DNA of 64,000 bases from NCBI RefSeq assembly GCF_000312045.1, contig NZ_HE978634.1, positions 962,839 to 1,026,838 of the forward strand. Direction: 5' to 3'. Shown piece by piece: positions 9,630-20,291 of the stretch (within the stretch, counting starts at the first letter, position 1; each line of letters starts with the position of its first letter). The notes under the pieces were generated by a model. It saw only the letters and a program-made list of their open reading frames with translations. It ran no database searches and was not told the DNA's origin. This stretch comes from Noviherbaspirillum massiliense JC206 (GTDB taxonomy: Bacteria > Pseudomonadota > Gammaproteobacteria > Burkholderiales > Burkholderiaceae_D). The translations under genes were made by a program, and so were the position numbers.

Positions 9630-10022
9630 ATGCCACTGTTTGATGCATCGAAAACCTTGCTTGTCGCCGGCGCATTCAGCCTGACGTGCACCGGCTGCGG
9701 GCGCGCCTCTGCTCCCGAACCTGCCGGGCCGGAAGAAGCTTCATCATCTTCCGGCACTGCGGAGAGCCGCGCGAGCGGAGCTCCCGGAGCGCCGGCAGAG
9801 GGAGTGGCAGTCGATGACGGCGTTCTTGCTGCCAGGGTCAAGACGGCCCTGCTGGCGGATTCGGACATCAAGGGTCGTGACATCCGCGTGGAGACAAGGA
9901 AAGGTGAGGTGGTGTTGAGCGGCACTGTCGGTGATCAGGCGCAGATCGACAGGGCGCTCAGCATTGCCAACAGCATCGAAGGCGTGAAGCGGGTCACCAA
10001 CAGGATGATTGTGAAGGCATAA
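9630..10022 (+). CDS. BON-domain lipoprotein
   Basis: 130-residue lipoprotein with a signal, a lipobox-like CTGC (residues about 19-22), a Pro/Ala/Ser linker, then one BON domain from about residue 60 (VLAARVKTALLADSDIKGRD, then GEVVLSGTVGDQAQIDRALS, ending VKRVTNRMIVKA). BON domains occur in envelope proteins of the OsmY/Kbp type and are thought to bind phospholipid or peptidoglycan-linked partners. The ATG at 9630 is chosen because it opens the signal peptide. It closes the lipoprotein array. Confidence 0.8.
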   Translation: MPLFDASKTLLVAGAFSLTCTGCGRASAPEPAGPEEASSSSGTAESRASGAPGAPAEGVAVDDGVLAARVKTALLADSDIKGRDIRVETRKGEVVLSGTVGDQAQIDRALSIANSIEGVKRVTNRMIVKA

Positions 10023-10411
10023 CCGCGCGTCAAGCGGACGGCGTGAGGAAAGCTTGGCCTGGTGAACCTGACTGGCCTTCAATTCCCGGCCTTCCATGAT
10101 GCCCGGAAGGACGACAATAAAAACCGACATGGTTGCGGCAGCTGCGCAGGCGGTCCGCAGCTTTTGCACGGTAAAGCGGCTGCCGCGCCATTTTCCGTGT
10201 TTAACACTGTTAACGCATTCAAGAAGCTGTTCAGTGAATCACCGGCATGCATGGACGAACATGTGCACAAGACAGCTTCTGCAGTCTCATCCGCAGTTGC
10301 TGCCGGGCCAGCCGCCGGCGCCGGGCGGGCATGTACGACGATTTGTTCGCAGATGTCGGCATCCGGAAATTGAACGCTTCAATTACGCTACAAACTGTAT
10401 AGAGACGACTT
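10023..10411. other. 389-bp intergenic region before the response regulator
   Basis: No gene was recognised. It contains the palindrome at 10201-10213 and GC-rich inverted segments near 10298-10330. No convincing -24/-12 box was found. Confidence 0.4.
10201..10213. promoter_or_regulatory. perfect palindrome, possible operator
   Basis: TTAACA-C-TGTTAA is a perfect inverted repeat around one base, about 200 bp before the NtrC-family regulator gene. It may be a dimeric regulator site; the protein is unknown. Confidence 0.3.
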
Positions 10412-11809
<1,398 letters not shown>

Positions 11810-11967
11810 TGACGCACCGCCTGGCTTATGACGGGCGGCCTGCAATTGATGCATACGGATGACTTCGCGCAAAGGAGGGCAGTGACCTTGCCAAAAGCGC
11901 CGCAAGCCTCCGGGCTCCCGCTCCCTTGCAATTCTCCCTGCGATCAAGAGCGCATGCGCAGCAAGCG

Positions 11968-13632
11968 CTAATCGTGCGCCGTCATCGCCGCGATGATGAT
12001 GATCAGCTCTTCCGGTGTCACGGGCTTGGTCACATGCATCTGAAATCCTGCCTTCAGCGCGCGGATGCGATCTTCGCGCTGGGCGAATGCAGTCAGTGCA
12101 AGGGCGGGCAGGCGCTGCAGGGGTACGGTACCATCCTGCGCTTTCCAGGACCGTACCTTGCGCAATGCGGCGTAGCCGTCCTCGACCGGCATCGCGATAT
12201 CGCATAGCAGCAGTTCCGGGTACTCGTCCGGGGCAAGCCTGGGCAGCCACTGCATCACCTGTGCGACCGACTCCGCGGCAAACACGTTGGCACCCGCATT
12301 ACCCAGGACCATCGTGAGCGACTCGCGCGCCTCTTCCTGATCATCGATCAGGAGAATGCGCAGCCCGCCAAGCGACGGCAGCTGCGCGCGGGCCTCGGCG
12401 TCCTCCGATGGCGAAGGCGGCAGGTAATGCTCGTGACTCACCCGCAGCGGAAGGTGAATGGAAAAGGTCGAGCCTTTGCCTTCGCCCGGGCTCGCCGCCT
12501 CGACCCTGCCGCCGTGCAGCTCGACCAGGTGGCGCACCAGGAACAGGCCCAGACCCAGCCCGCTGTGCCGGCGTGTGCTGGATGTATCCTGCTGGCTGAA
12601 ACGGCTGAACAGCAAGGGAAGGAATTCCGGCGAGATGCCCGCGCCGTCATCCCGCACCGTCACGCAGATTTCGTTGCCGGCCTGGGCAGCGCTCACCCAT
12701 ACATGGCCATATTCGGGGCTGAACTTGACCGCGTTCGACAACAGGTTCCAGAAGATCTGCTGCACCCTGTCGGCATCCGCGTCGATCTGTTCGCTGGTGA
12801 TCCTGTAATCGCAGGCAACGGCGATATGCTTGCCGGCTGCAGCACCACGCACGCTGTCCACTGCCGCCTGCAGGACCGGAAGCAGCGCCACCGGCTGCTT
12901 TACCAGGCGCATCCGGCCGCTCATCATCCGGGTCACATCCAGCAGGTCCTCGATCAGACGCACCTGCTGCTCGACGCCTATCCGGATGCCGTGCAGGGCC
13001 CTTTGCACCAGCGGCCCTGTCGAAGAATCCCTGATCTGGCTCTCGAGTACATGCGCCCAGCTCTGGATGCCGTTCAGCGGTGCCCGCAGCTCATGCGATA
13101 CGATGCCGAGAAATTCATCGCGTGCACGTGCGGCAGTCTCCGCCTGGATGCGGGCGGTCCGCTCCCGGACCAGCAATTCATCGCGCTCTTTTTCCACCGC
13201 TGCCCGTTCGGTAACGTCGTAGGCGATTCCGAGCACCGTTTCGACCTGGCCGCTGGATGCGACTTCCGGTATGGCTCGTGCAGAGAAGTAGCGCATGCGG
13301 CCATCGATTTCATGATCGAAGTCGAAGCGCTGTTCCGCGGCGGTGTCAAATGCGGCCTGCACCGCCTTGTCCCAGGCGCGCACCACGCTTTCAGGCAGTC
13401 CCACTTCCGACTTGGTCCGACCGAGAAAGGCATCCGGTTCCATGCCACCGAGTCGCGCCATCGCCGGGTTGACGTACAGGTGACGCATCTGGCGGTCCAT
13501 GCGGGAAATCATGTCTGGCAGGTCTTCCACCATTGTCCTGAACTCACCCTCGAGACGATACAGCTGCTCCTGGGCCGGTTCGGCCTGGTGCCCGTCACGG
13601 GGCCGGATGCTGAAGATATTCTTTCTTGCCAT
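11968..13632 (-). CDS. PAS-containing hybrid sensor histidine kinase
   Basis: 554-residue kinase with one PAS domain (about 25-150), a HisKA domain with H-box GIVSHELRAPLNGIQSW, a HATPase domain (N-box FWNLLSNAVKFSPE; G-boxes DDGAGISPEF and SGLGLGLFLVRHLV), and a C-terminal receiver (LLIDDQEEARES; phospho-acceptor in LLLCDIAMPVEDGY; VTKPVTPEE). No transmembrane segment is seen, so it is probably a cytoplasmic sensor. It is convergent with the NtrC-type regulator and is the only kinase gene in the window. The output partner is inferred from proximity only. Confidence 0.94.
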   Translation of the reverse strand: MARKNIFSIRPRDGHQAEPAQEQLYRLEGEFRTMVEDLPDMISRMDRQMRHLYVNPAMARLGGMEPDAFLGRTKSEVGLPESVVRAWDKAVQAAFDTAAEQRFDFDHEIDGRMRYFSARAIPEVASSGQVETVLGIAYDVTERAAVEKERDELLVRERTARIQAETAARARDEFLGIVSHELRAPLNGIQSWAHVLESQIRDSSTGPLVQRALHGIRIGVEQQVRLIEDLLDVTRMMSGRMRLVKQPVALLPVLQAAVDSVRGAAAGKHIAVACDYRITSEQIDADADRVQQIFWNLLSNAVKFSPEYGHVWVSAAQAGNEICVTVRDDGAGISPEFLPLLFSRFSQQDTSSTRRHSGLGLGLFLVRHLVELHGGRVEAASPGEGKGSTFSIHLPLRVSHEHYLPPSPSEDAEARAQLPSLGGLRILLIDDQEEARESLTMVLGNAGANVFAAESVAQVMQWLPRLAPDEYPELLLCDIAMPVEDGYAALRKVRSWKAQDGTVPLQRLPALALTAFAQREDRIRALKAGFQMHVTKPVTPEELIIIIAAMTAHD

Positions 13633-13764
13633 CGGCGGTGTTCCGTATTGTCCATGTCGTCGTTCACACCGTTGCAGCGCCTAGCCCGGAAGCGTCCGGC
13701 GACGTGGGCCCGCCGCGCCGCGGTATCCAGCCCATGCGGCCCATGCCGCCTCGTCGCAGTCTTC

Positions 13765-14670
13765 TCATGCGCTCATCGTTCCGGGCAGCTGCACTTGCGG
13801 GTCCAGCTTGAGCGTGGCGAGGAATCCGGCGAACTTCTCCGCGATGGCCGGATGCTTCAGCGCGTAGGTGACGGATGCTTCCATGTAGCCGAGCTTGCAG
13901 CCGCAGTCATAGCGCTGGCCCATGAATTCATAGGCCAGCACCGGGTGCGCGGCCAGCATGGCGGCGATTCCATCGGTCAGCTGGATTTCACCGCCGGTGC
14001 CCGGCTTCACCTTCTCGAGGTGGTCGAAAATCTCCGGCGTGAAGATATAGCGGCCGACCACGCCCAGCGTGGAGGGAGCGACTTCCGGCGCGGGCTTTTC
14101 GACGATGTCGGCGATGCGATGAATGCGCACTCCCATGGACTGCGGCTTCACGATGCCGTACTGGTTGGTCTGATCGAGCGGCACGGTTTGCACGCCGATC
14201 ACCGAACTTGCATGCTGCTCATACAGACTGACCATCTGCCTGAGCACCGGCACGTCTGCATCGATCAAATCGTCGGCGAGGACCACGGCAAAGGGCTCGT
14301 CTCCGACCAGCGGCCGCGCGCACATGACGGCATGGCCAAGGCCGAGCGCTTCGCTTTGCCGCACATAGGAGTAATGCAGCTTGTCCGGCAGCAGGGATTG
14401 GATTTCCTTGAGCAGCCTGAGCTTGCCGTGGGATGCGAGTTCCGACTCGAGCTCATATGCCTTGTCGAAGTGGTCCTCGATTGTCCGCTTGTTGCGCCCG
14501 GTCACAAAAATCATTTCCGTGATGCCGGCAGCAGCCGCTTCTTCCACCGCATACTGGATCAGCGGCTTGTCCACGATGGGCAGCATTTCCTTGGGCGAAG
14601 CCTTGGTGACGGGCAGGAAGCGTGTCCCGAGGCCGGCTACCGGAAATACAGCTTTACGAATTTTCGTCAT
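13765..14670 (-). CDS. galU: UTP-glucose-1-phosphate uridylyltransferase
   Basis: GalU makes UDP-glucose from UTP and glucose-1-phosphate, the entry point for UDP-glucuronate, UDP-xylose and UDP-galactose used in polysaccharides. The product has about 301 residues. The nucleotide-binding signature [20 protein letters not shown] lies at residues 9-28, and [18 protein letters not shown] follows. Start 14670 ([15 protein letters not shown]) has an AAAAGAGAG ribosome-binding site; the in-frame ATG at 14715 is less likely. It precedes the polysaccharide region and would supply its sugar nucleotides. Confidence 0.96.
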   Translation of the reverse strand: MTKIRKAVFPVAGLGTRFLPVTKASPKEMLPIVDKPLIQYAVEEAAAAGITEMIFVTGRNKRTIEDHFDKAYELESELASHGKLRLLKEIQSLLPDKLHYSYVRQSEALGLGHAVMCARPLVGDEPFAVVLADDLIDADVPVLRQMVSLYEQHASSVIGVQTVPLDQTNQYGIVKPQSMGVRIHRIADIVEKPAPEVAPSTLGVVGRYIFTPEIFDHLEKVKPGTGGEIQLTDGIAAMLAAHPVLAYEFMGQRYDCGCKLGYMEASVTYALKHPAIAEKFAGFLATLKLDPQVQLPGTMSA

Positions 14671-15650
14671 CTTGTCGTCTCTCTTTTGGTCCAGGGTTTG
14701 AACATCTTGCAGCATCTTCAGCGCGTAACGATTACATGGTGCTGCCTTTTTTTACATAGGCATTCCTGCATCGCATCGATCATGCAAAACAGGAGCGGCC
14801 GGTGATGTGAAATTCGTGTTTTGTTAATCCGGTGCGCCGGCTTGGAATGAATACAAGCAGAAAGCGTACCGGCGATTAATTCTGCACGCGGAAGATGCGC
14901 GCAACGGGAAGGCCCGACGGGCAGCGATGCCGAAGCGATGCACTTTGCGTTTCATCGGCATAGCTGTCTGCCGGAGGCATTTTTGCTTCAGCACAGCCGT
15001 ACAGGCACTCTTCCCGGCGCAGTAGTGAGCATTGCGGAAAGAGTCATGGAGTGAGTTGACAAGAATCAGCGTGCATTGCTGATCGATCCGTATAGTTATC
15101 GTGATTTGCGCGAGACCGCATTGCCGCTGCAATGCTGTGCTTGTGAACCGGAAAGGCAAGCGCCATTAGCGTCTTCCGATTGAAGAACATCAAACAAACC
15201 GCGCGTGGTCGCTCTGCCTGTGGCGGGGCTGCGACCGGCCGGTTTTCAAGGGGGAAAATTGCGCGACGACACCGGCACAGCTCTTGCGTAACACGATGTA
15301 ACCGGCACTGCACGGTTTCGTTGCATCGTTGTGAGGAGGTGATGCACCCGAGGATCGATTTTTTGAATGGTGAAGAAACAGAGTGCAAATGCTTTTCGCA
15401 GCTCAAGCCTTTTCCACCGCTTGAACAAGCCCTATGAAATGACAGTCATGTTTCTCCACAGCCCACCTTTTGTTCAGCCAGGCCGGAAGGCAGCACTTGC
15501 ATCAGCATCCGACCGAGGTTTTCAGCCCATCTTCCCTGTGCCAGGCAACGCGTATGCAGCAGGTTTGCATGCCGACCGGGTAAGGCATCGCTCCCATCAC
15601 CAGACACGTTCGTTCCAATTTCACGCCGTTACGGCAAGGAGATAGAAAGC
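14671..15650. other. 980-bp gene-poor region between galU and the fusion gene
   Basis: Divergent intergenic region holding the galU upstream part, no recognised gene, and a -24/-12 promoter match at 15273-15288. That match leaves a leader of about 350 nt before the gene at 15651. In the leader, AGGAGGTG followed by ATG at 15342 opens a 31-codon frame (to 15437), but the spacing is too short for a confident call. Confidence 0.45.
15273..15288 (+). promoter_or_regulatory. sigma-54 promoter match, fusion gene leader
   Basis: CGGCACAGCTCTTGCG has GGCAC and TTGC cores with exact spacing (9/12 of TGGCACG-N4-TTGCW). The transcription start would be near 15299, about 350 nt before the start codon. 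Confidence 0.5.
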
Positions 15651-18278
15651 ATGGCATCTTCCATCATCGTTTTTTCGCACCTGCGTTGGGAATTCGTGTA
15701 TCAGCGTCCGCAGCACCTGCTGTCGCGCCTGGCCAAGCATTATCCGATCGTCTTCATCGAGGAACCGATCTTCAATGAGAAGGAATCCTTCATGAAGACC
15801 TATTCCCCGGCGCCCAACATCCTGGTCTGCCAGCCGCATACCCCGGTCGACGCGCCAGGCTTCCATGACGACCAGTTGCCCTATCTGCGCAAGCTGGTGC
15901 GTCAGGTCGTGCGCGATTACCAGGACCATATCGCCTGGTTCTATACGCCGATGGCGCTGCCGCTGCTGCAGGAGATGCAGCCGCGACTGGTGGTGTACGA
16001 CTGCATGGATGAACTCGCTGCTTTCAAGAACGCGCCAAAGCAGTTGCTGCAGCGTGAGAACGCGGTGTTGAAAGTGGCGGATATCGTGTTTACCGGCGGC
16101 CCCAGCCTGTATCGTTCCAAGAAGGATCGCCATCCCAACGTGCACTGCTTCCCGAGCAGCGTCGATGTGAAGCACTTCGAGCAGGCTCTGGATCGCACCA
16201 ATTCCCATCCTCTGCACAGGGACATACCGGGCCCGCGGCTCGGCTTTTACGGCGTCATCGACGAGCGCCTCGACGCCGGCCTGGTCGGCAAGCTGGCGGA
16301 TGCCCATCCCCAGTGGCAGATCGTGCTGGTCGGCCCCGTGGTGAAAATCGATCCCGCCACTCTGCCCAGGCGGCCGAACATCCATTACCTCGGGCAGCAG
16401 CCCTATGAAGCACTGCCGCACTTCCTTGCGGGCTGGGACGTGTGCATGCTGCCGTTCGCAATGAACGAGTCGACCAAGTTCATCAGCCCAACCAAGACCC
16501 TCGAATACATGGCCGCCGAACTGCCCATCGTCAGCACGCCCGTCAAGGATGTGGCGGATGTGTACAGCGACGTGGTGGCAATCGCCGGTGATGCGGAATC
16601 CTTCATCAAGGCGTGCGAAGCCGCTCTCTTGGCAACGCCGCAGGAGCATGCGGAGAGGGTGGAGCGCATGCGCCAGAAGCTGAAGGCGACATCGTGGGAT
16701 GCCACTGCGGATAAGATGCGCGATCTGATGGATTCGACGCCGGGCGGCAAGCGCTACGAAACCTTCTTCGCCGAAGAGGCGGCCGATTCGGCCGCACACG
16801 TCAACCGTCTGCCTCAGCAGGACAAGATACGGTATGCGAAGACCGTCATCATCGGCGCCGGGCCGACGGGGCTGAGCGCCGCCTATCATCTGGGACACGA
16901 TGCCGTGCTGCTCGACCGGAACGACATGGTCGGCGGCTGGTGCCGTTCGATCAAGGACAAGGGATTCACCTTCGATTACGCCGGCCACATCATGTTCTCG
17001 AACGATCCCTACGTGCTCGAGATGTACAAGATCCTGCTCGGGAACAACTTGCACTGGCAGAACCGGGAAGCCTGGATCTACAGCAAGAACGTCTACACCC
17101 GCTATCCGTTCCAGGGCGCCTTGTACGGGCTTCCGCCGAAGGTCATCAACGAATGCATCATGGGGGCGATCGAGGCGCGCTACGGCACTGCCGGCAATGA
17201 ATGCCAGCGCGACGCGAAGACACAGAGCCTCGCGCCCGCCGATGCCGACGTGAAGGACTGCTGCGGCGAGAATGGTCTTGCCATGCCGGCATCGCGCGTT
17301 GCCGCTGCCGAGCGGGCTGCACCCGCCAATTTCGAGGAATTCATTTACCAGGTATGGGGCGCGGGCATCGCCAGGCACTTCGCCATTCCCTACAACCGCA
17401 AGCTGTGGACCGTGCCGCTGACGGAGATGGAAACCTCCTGGCTGGGTGGACGCGTTCCGCTGCCCAATCTGCAGGAAATCATCGAAGGTGCGCTGGAGCC
17501 TGTGGCCAAGCCGATGGGGCCGAATGCGCGCTTCGGCTATCCCTTGCGCGGCGGGTTCCAGGCGCTGATGTCAGGCTTCGTCCCGCACATCAAGGGTACG
17601 ATCGAACTGAATGCGGAAGTGGTGCAGATCTCGCCGGAAAAACACATGGTGACCCTGGCCGATGGCCGGCACTATCAGTATGACAGCCTGATCAGCACGC
17701 TGCCCTTGCCGGAACTGGTCAAGATGGCCGGCGACGAAGCGCCGGAAGAAGTGCGCCAGGCTGCGCAGGCGCTCAGGCATGTCTCCATCCGTTGCGTGAA
17801 CCTCGGCGTCGCACGCGAGAACATCACCGACAAGCACTGGATCTATTATCCGGAAGACACCATCTTCCACCGCATCTTCGTGCAGGGCAATGCCAGCCCG
17901 GATTGCAATCCGCCGGGCGGTTTCGGCCTGACCTGCGAAATCAGCTATTCGCCCTGGAAGCCCTTGCCGGTGGATGGACAGGAACTGATCGACCGCTGCT
18001 TCGCGGATTGCGTCAAGGTCGGGCTGCTGAAGGAAGACGACAAGCTGATCACCGCCAATCTGGTCGACATGCCCTACGCTTATGTCGTCTACGACCATGC
18101 GCGCGCGAAGAACGTGGAAATCGTGAAATCCTGGTTCGCGCAGCACGACGTCCTGCTGTACGGCCGCTACAGCGAGTGGGAATACTACAACTCGGACCAT
18201 GCCTTCATTGCCGGCAAGAAAGCCGCCGAGGCGGTGAAGTGGCTGGAGCCGAAGAAGGCGGCAGCCGCAGCCGAGTAA
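15651..18278 (+). CDS. glycosyltransferase fused to UDP-galactopyranose mutase-like flavoprotein
   Basis: 875-residue two-part protein. Residues 1 to about 385 are a GT-B glycosyltransferase resembling TuaH-type enzymes (MASSIIVFSHLRWEFVYQRP; acceptor/donor region PTKTLEYMAAELPIVSTPVK). From about residue 398 a FAD-binding NAD(P)-type domain begins (TVIIGAGPTGLSAAYHLG, then MVGGWCRSIKDKGFTFDYAG), resembling UDP-galactopyranose mutases and amine-oxidase-like proteins. A linked mutase-transferase could isomerise a nucleotide sugar and use the product; this is inference. The ATG at 15651 has a good AAGGAGATAGAAAGC site. Two hairpins follow the stop. Confidence 0.88.
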   Translation: MASSIIVFSHLRWEFVYQRPQHLLSRLAKHYPIVFIEEPIFNEKESFMKTYSPAPNILVCQPHTPVDAPGFHDDQLPYLRKLVRQVVRDYQDHIAWFYTPMALPLLQEMQPRLVVYDCMDELAAFKNAPKQLLQRENAVLKVADIVFTGGPSLYRSKKDRHPNVHCFPSSVDVKHFEQALDRTNSHPLHRDIPGPRLGFYGVIDERLDAGLVGKLADAHPQWQIVLVGPVVKIDPATLPRRPNIHYLGQQPYEALPHFLAGWDVCMLPFAMNESTKFISPTKTLEYMAAELPIVSTPVKDVADVYSDVVAIAGDAESFIKACEAALLATPQEHAERVERMRQKLKATSWDATADKMRDLMDSTPGGKRYETFFAEEAADSAAHVNRLPQQDKIRYAKTVIIGAGPTGLSAAYHLGHDAVLLDRNDMVGGWCRSIKDKGFTFDYAGHIMFSNDPYVLEMYKILLGNNLHWQNREAWIYSKNVYTRYPFQGALYGLPPKVINECIMGAIEARYGTAGNECQRDAKTQSLAPADADVKDCCGENGLAMPASRVAAAERAAPANFEEFIYQVWGAGIARHFAIPYNRKLWTVPLTEMETSWLGGRVPLPNLQEIIEGALEPVAKPMGPNARFGYPLRGGFQALMSGFVPHIKGTIELNAEVVQISPEKHMVTLADGRHYQYDSLISTLPLPELVKMAGDEAPEEVRQAAQALRHVSIRCVNLGVARENITDKHWIYYPEDTIFHRIFVQGNASPDCNPPGGFGLTCEISYSPWKPLPVDGQELIDRCFADCVKVGLLKEDDKLITANLVDMPYAYVVYDHARAKNVEIVKSWFAQHDVLLYGRYSEWEYYNSDHAFIAGKKAAEAVKWLEPKKAAAAAE

Positions 18279-18290
18279 GGGCGGGAGCAT

Positions 18291-18328
18291 GCGTGGCGCA
18301 GCAGGGTTCAAGCCTTGCTGCGCCACGC
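18291..18328. terminator. hairpin after fusion gene
   Basis: A 13-bp perfect stem, GCGTGGCGCAGCA (18291-18303) with TGCTGCGCCACGC (18316-18328), starts 12 bp after the stop codon. There is no T-run directly after it. Confidence 0.5.
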
Positions 18329-18342
18329 AGCCATTCAAGGCG

Positions 18343-18359
18343 CGGGCTTTGCCCGTTTT
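18343..18359 (+). terminator. short terminator
   Basis: CGGGC-TTT-GCCCG followed by TTTT, just downstream of the longer hairpin. It probably ends the fusion-gene transcript. Confidence 0.6.
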
Positions 18360-18397
18360 CCCTTACCGAGGGTTTCACGGAGCATTCGGGAGCAGAC

Positions 18398-18817
18398 ATG
18401 GACAATCACCCCTCTTCACCGTCCACGCAAGGCGTCGCCCGCATCAGGGGCGGCAGCGTCAACCTGTCCGGCCCGGGCCCGGAAGTGATGGCGGCTTCCA
18501 CCCTGCGGGGCGACAAGGTCGTCAACCTGCAGGGCGAGGCCCTGGGAGAAATCGAAGAGATCATGCTCGACGTGCCCAGCGGAACCATTGCCTACGCAGT
18601 CCTATCCTTCGGCGGCGTGATGGGCATAGGCAACAAGCTGTTTGCCATTCCCTGGGAGGCGTTGACGCTCGATGCCGACCGCAAGTGCTTCGTGCTCGAC
18701 ATCGATCGCGAGCGGCTGAAGAATGCGCCCGGCTTCGACAAGGATCACTGGCCTTCCATGGCTGATCCGGACTGGGAGGCCCAGGTGCAGGCGTATTACG
18801 GCCACTACCGGGATTGA
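18398..18817 (+). CDS. PRC-barrel domain protein
   Basis: 139-residue protein with a PRC-barrel (photosynthetic reaction-centre H-like) domain at about 30-110 (TLRGDKVVNLQGEALGEIEE, then AYAVLSFGGVMGIGNKLFAI). Such proteins are common in stress and envelope gene neighbourhoods of Burkholderiales; no catalytic residues are known. The ATG at 18398 follows GGGAGCAGAC. A second PRC protein is at 27870, so the window has two divergent copies. Confidence 0.85.
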   Translation: MDNHPSSPSTQGVARIRGGSVNLSGPGPEVMAASTLRGDKVVNLQGEALGEIEEIMLDVPSGTIAYAVLSFGGVMGIGNKLFAIPWEALTLDADRKCFVLDIDRERLKNAPGFDKDHWPSMADPDWEAQVQAYYGHYRD

Positions 18818-18913
18818 TGCCTGCCGTGTTGCCCGGTTCTCCCCCTTTGCAGCATGGTGCCCGGGCGACACGCGGCTGTTTACCAGGACTCTGCCCTCCG
18901 GCAGCAGGCCCCG

Positions 18914-19399
18914 ATGCTCTCGATTGACTGGGGCGAACTGTTCCGCCTGAGCGTGCCGCTGCCGGAATTGCTGGTTCGCGGCACGGTCATGTACTGGTTC
19001 CTGTTTCTCCTGTTCCGTTTCTTCGTCAGTCGCGGCGTGGGTGAGGTGGGCATCAGCGACATCCTCATCATGGTGATCGTCGCCGATGCGGCGCAGAATG
19101 CAATGGCGGGGGAATACAAGTCCATCACCGACGGCATGATCCTGGTGGCCACGCTGGTCGGGTGGAATGTGGCATTCGACTGGCTGAGCTATCACTTTTC
19201 AGTGTTCCGCCGCTTCGCCGCGCCGCCGCCGCTACGCTTGGTCAAGGATGGAAAAATGCAGCGCGGGAACATGCGCAGGCAATACATTTCCGAAGCCGAG
19301 CTGATGGTGAAGCTGCGCGAAGCGGGTGTCGAGGATATCCGCGAAGTCAAGAGCGCCTACCTCGAACCCACCGGGGAAATCAGCGTGATAAAGAAATAG
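18914..19399 (+). CDS. DUF421 (YetF-like) membrane protein
   Basis: About 161 residues with two to three N-terminal transmembrane segments (YWFLFLLFRFFVS, ISDILIMVIVADAAQNAM, then ILVATLVGWNVAFDWLSY) and a cytosolic C-terminal DUF421/YetF domain (RLVKDGKMQRGNMRRQYISE, ending EPTGEISVIKK). The molecular role of the family is unknown. The start is placed at 18914 (MLSIDWGELF); an in-frame ATG at 18854 is possible. Confidence 0.85.
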   Translation: MLSIDWGELFRLSVPLPELLVRGTVMYWFLFLLFRFFVSRGVGEVGISDILIMVIVADAAQNAMAGEYKSITDGMILVATLVGWNVAFDWLSYHFSVFRRFAAPPPLRLVKDGKMQRGNMRRQYISEAELMVKLREAGVEDIREVKSAYLEPTGEISVIKK

Positions 19400-19494
19400 C
19401 ACCGGATTTCGCGCAGCTGCCCCGCGGCGTGCGATCCGGGTGTGCACCGGCTGCGGATCGGAAGGCCGCCCCCCGACCGGCTCACCTATACGAG

Positions 19495-20193
19495 CTAATT
19501 CACCGGCCTGCGCGAACGTATCCTCGGGCGGCTGTCCCGGTGTGCGCGCGGTACCAGGCGTTCGCGTCGCATCAGGCTCTTTGTCGGCAGGCGCAGGCTC
19601 TCGGCCCCGAGTGCGTCCGACGGATCGGCCAGCTCTTCGTGGTAAGGAAAGGTTGGCATCTCCGTCACAGCCGCATCGAAGGCTTCTTCATCCCAGGCCG
19701 AATCGAAGAATGCCTCGCCCAGGCCTTCGCCGAGGAATTCGGACGCGTCCCATTTCTTCGTCATGCGCTCCACGAGCTGGGCAGCCTGCGACAGCTCATC
19801 TTCGGTGACATCCGCCGCCTGCAATTCGTCGCTGATACGTTCCAGCCTGCCGGCCAGACCAGCCTTGTATCCGCTGGCGAGCGTGGTGAGCACCAATGCA
19901 GGGCCGCACGGCGCCACTGCGGCAAGGCGCTGCCGTGCCTGGATCTCGACATAGGCGAGCCCGATCTTCCGGGTGCGGGAAAGCGTTTCGCGCAGCAGCG
20001 CATAGAGTTTTTCACCGCCCGGTGCCGGGCTCAGGTAGTAAGGCGTTTCGAAAGCGAGGAAGGGGACTTCACGGGCGTCAACAAAGGCGAAGATGTCTAC
20101 CGCATGGGTCAGTCCGGCATCGGCCGGGTTTCGGTTTTCTTCAGACAGGATCACGGAGGAAATTCCCTTGAATTTGATGAAGACGCCCTGCAA
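19495..20193 (-). pseudogene. N-terminally truncated Ku-family protein
   Basis: The translation matches the middle of bacterial Ku: VDIFAFVDAREVPFLAFETP, then YYLSPAPGGEKLYALLRETL, then the segment LSQAAQLVERMTKKWDASEF. Full-length bacterial Ku begins with about 75 more residues (the IWSGTISFGLV-type opening), which are absent. The in-frame sequence upstream, up to the hemerythrin-like gene, encodes a Pro/Arg-rich string unlike Ku. The C-terminal end (after about residue 150) also diverges into an acidic then Arg-rich tail. The nominal start is TTG at 20193. No ligD is nearby. Either a decaying copy or a shortened Ku-like protein; DNA-end binding as a ring is doubtful. Confidence 0.65.
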
Positions 20194-20291
20194 GCCACTG
20201 AAGCGGCGGCGAGGGCGCGTATTCCGGTAACGATGGTATGGATGACTGGCTGGCGGAGCGCAGGCGGAACCTGCTCCGCCGTGGGCCGGTA

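Noticed and set aside
10140..10270. GG-N10-GC spacings before the NtrC-type regulator
   Set aside because: At most 7 of 12 positions match; below what I accept as a sigma-54 promoter.
12427..14805. Long open frame (792 codons) on the plus strand
   Set aside because: It lies opposite the sensor kinase and galU genes, whose translations have complete family motifs; the plus translation is His/Arg/Gln-rich with no domain.
15621..17378. 585-codon minus-strand frame
   Set aside because: Antisense to the glycosyltransferase-flavoprotein fusion.
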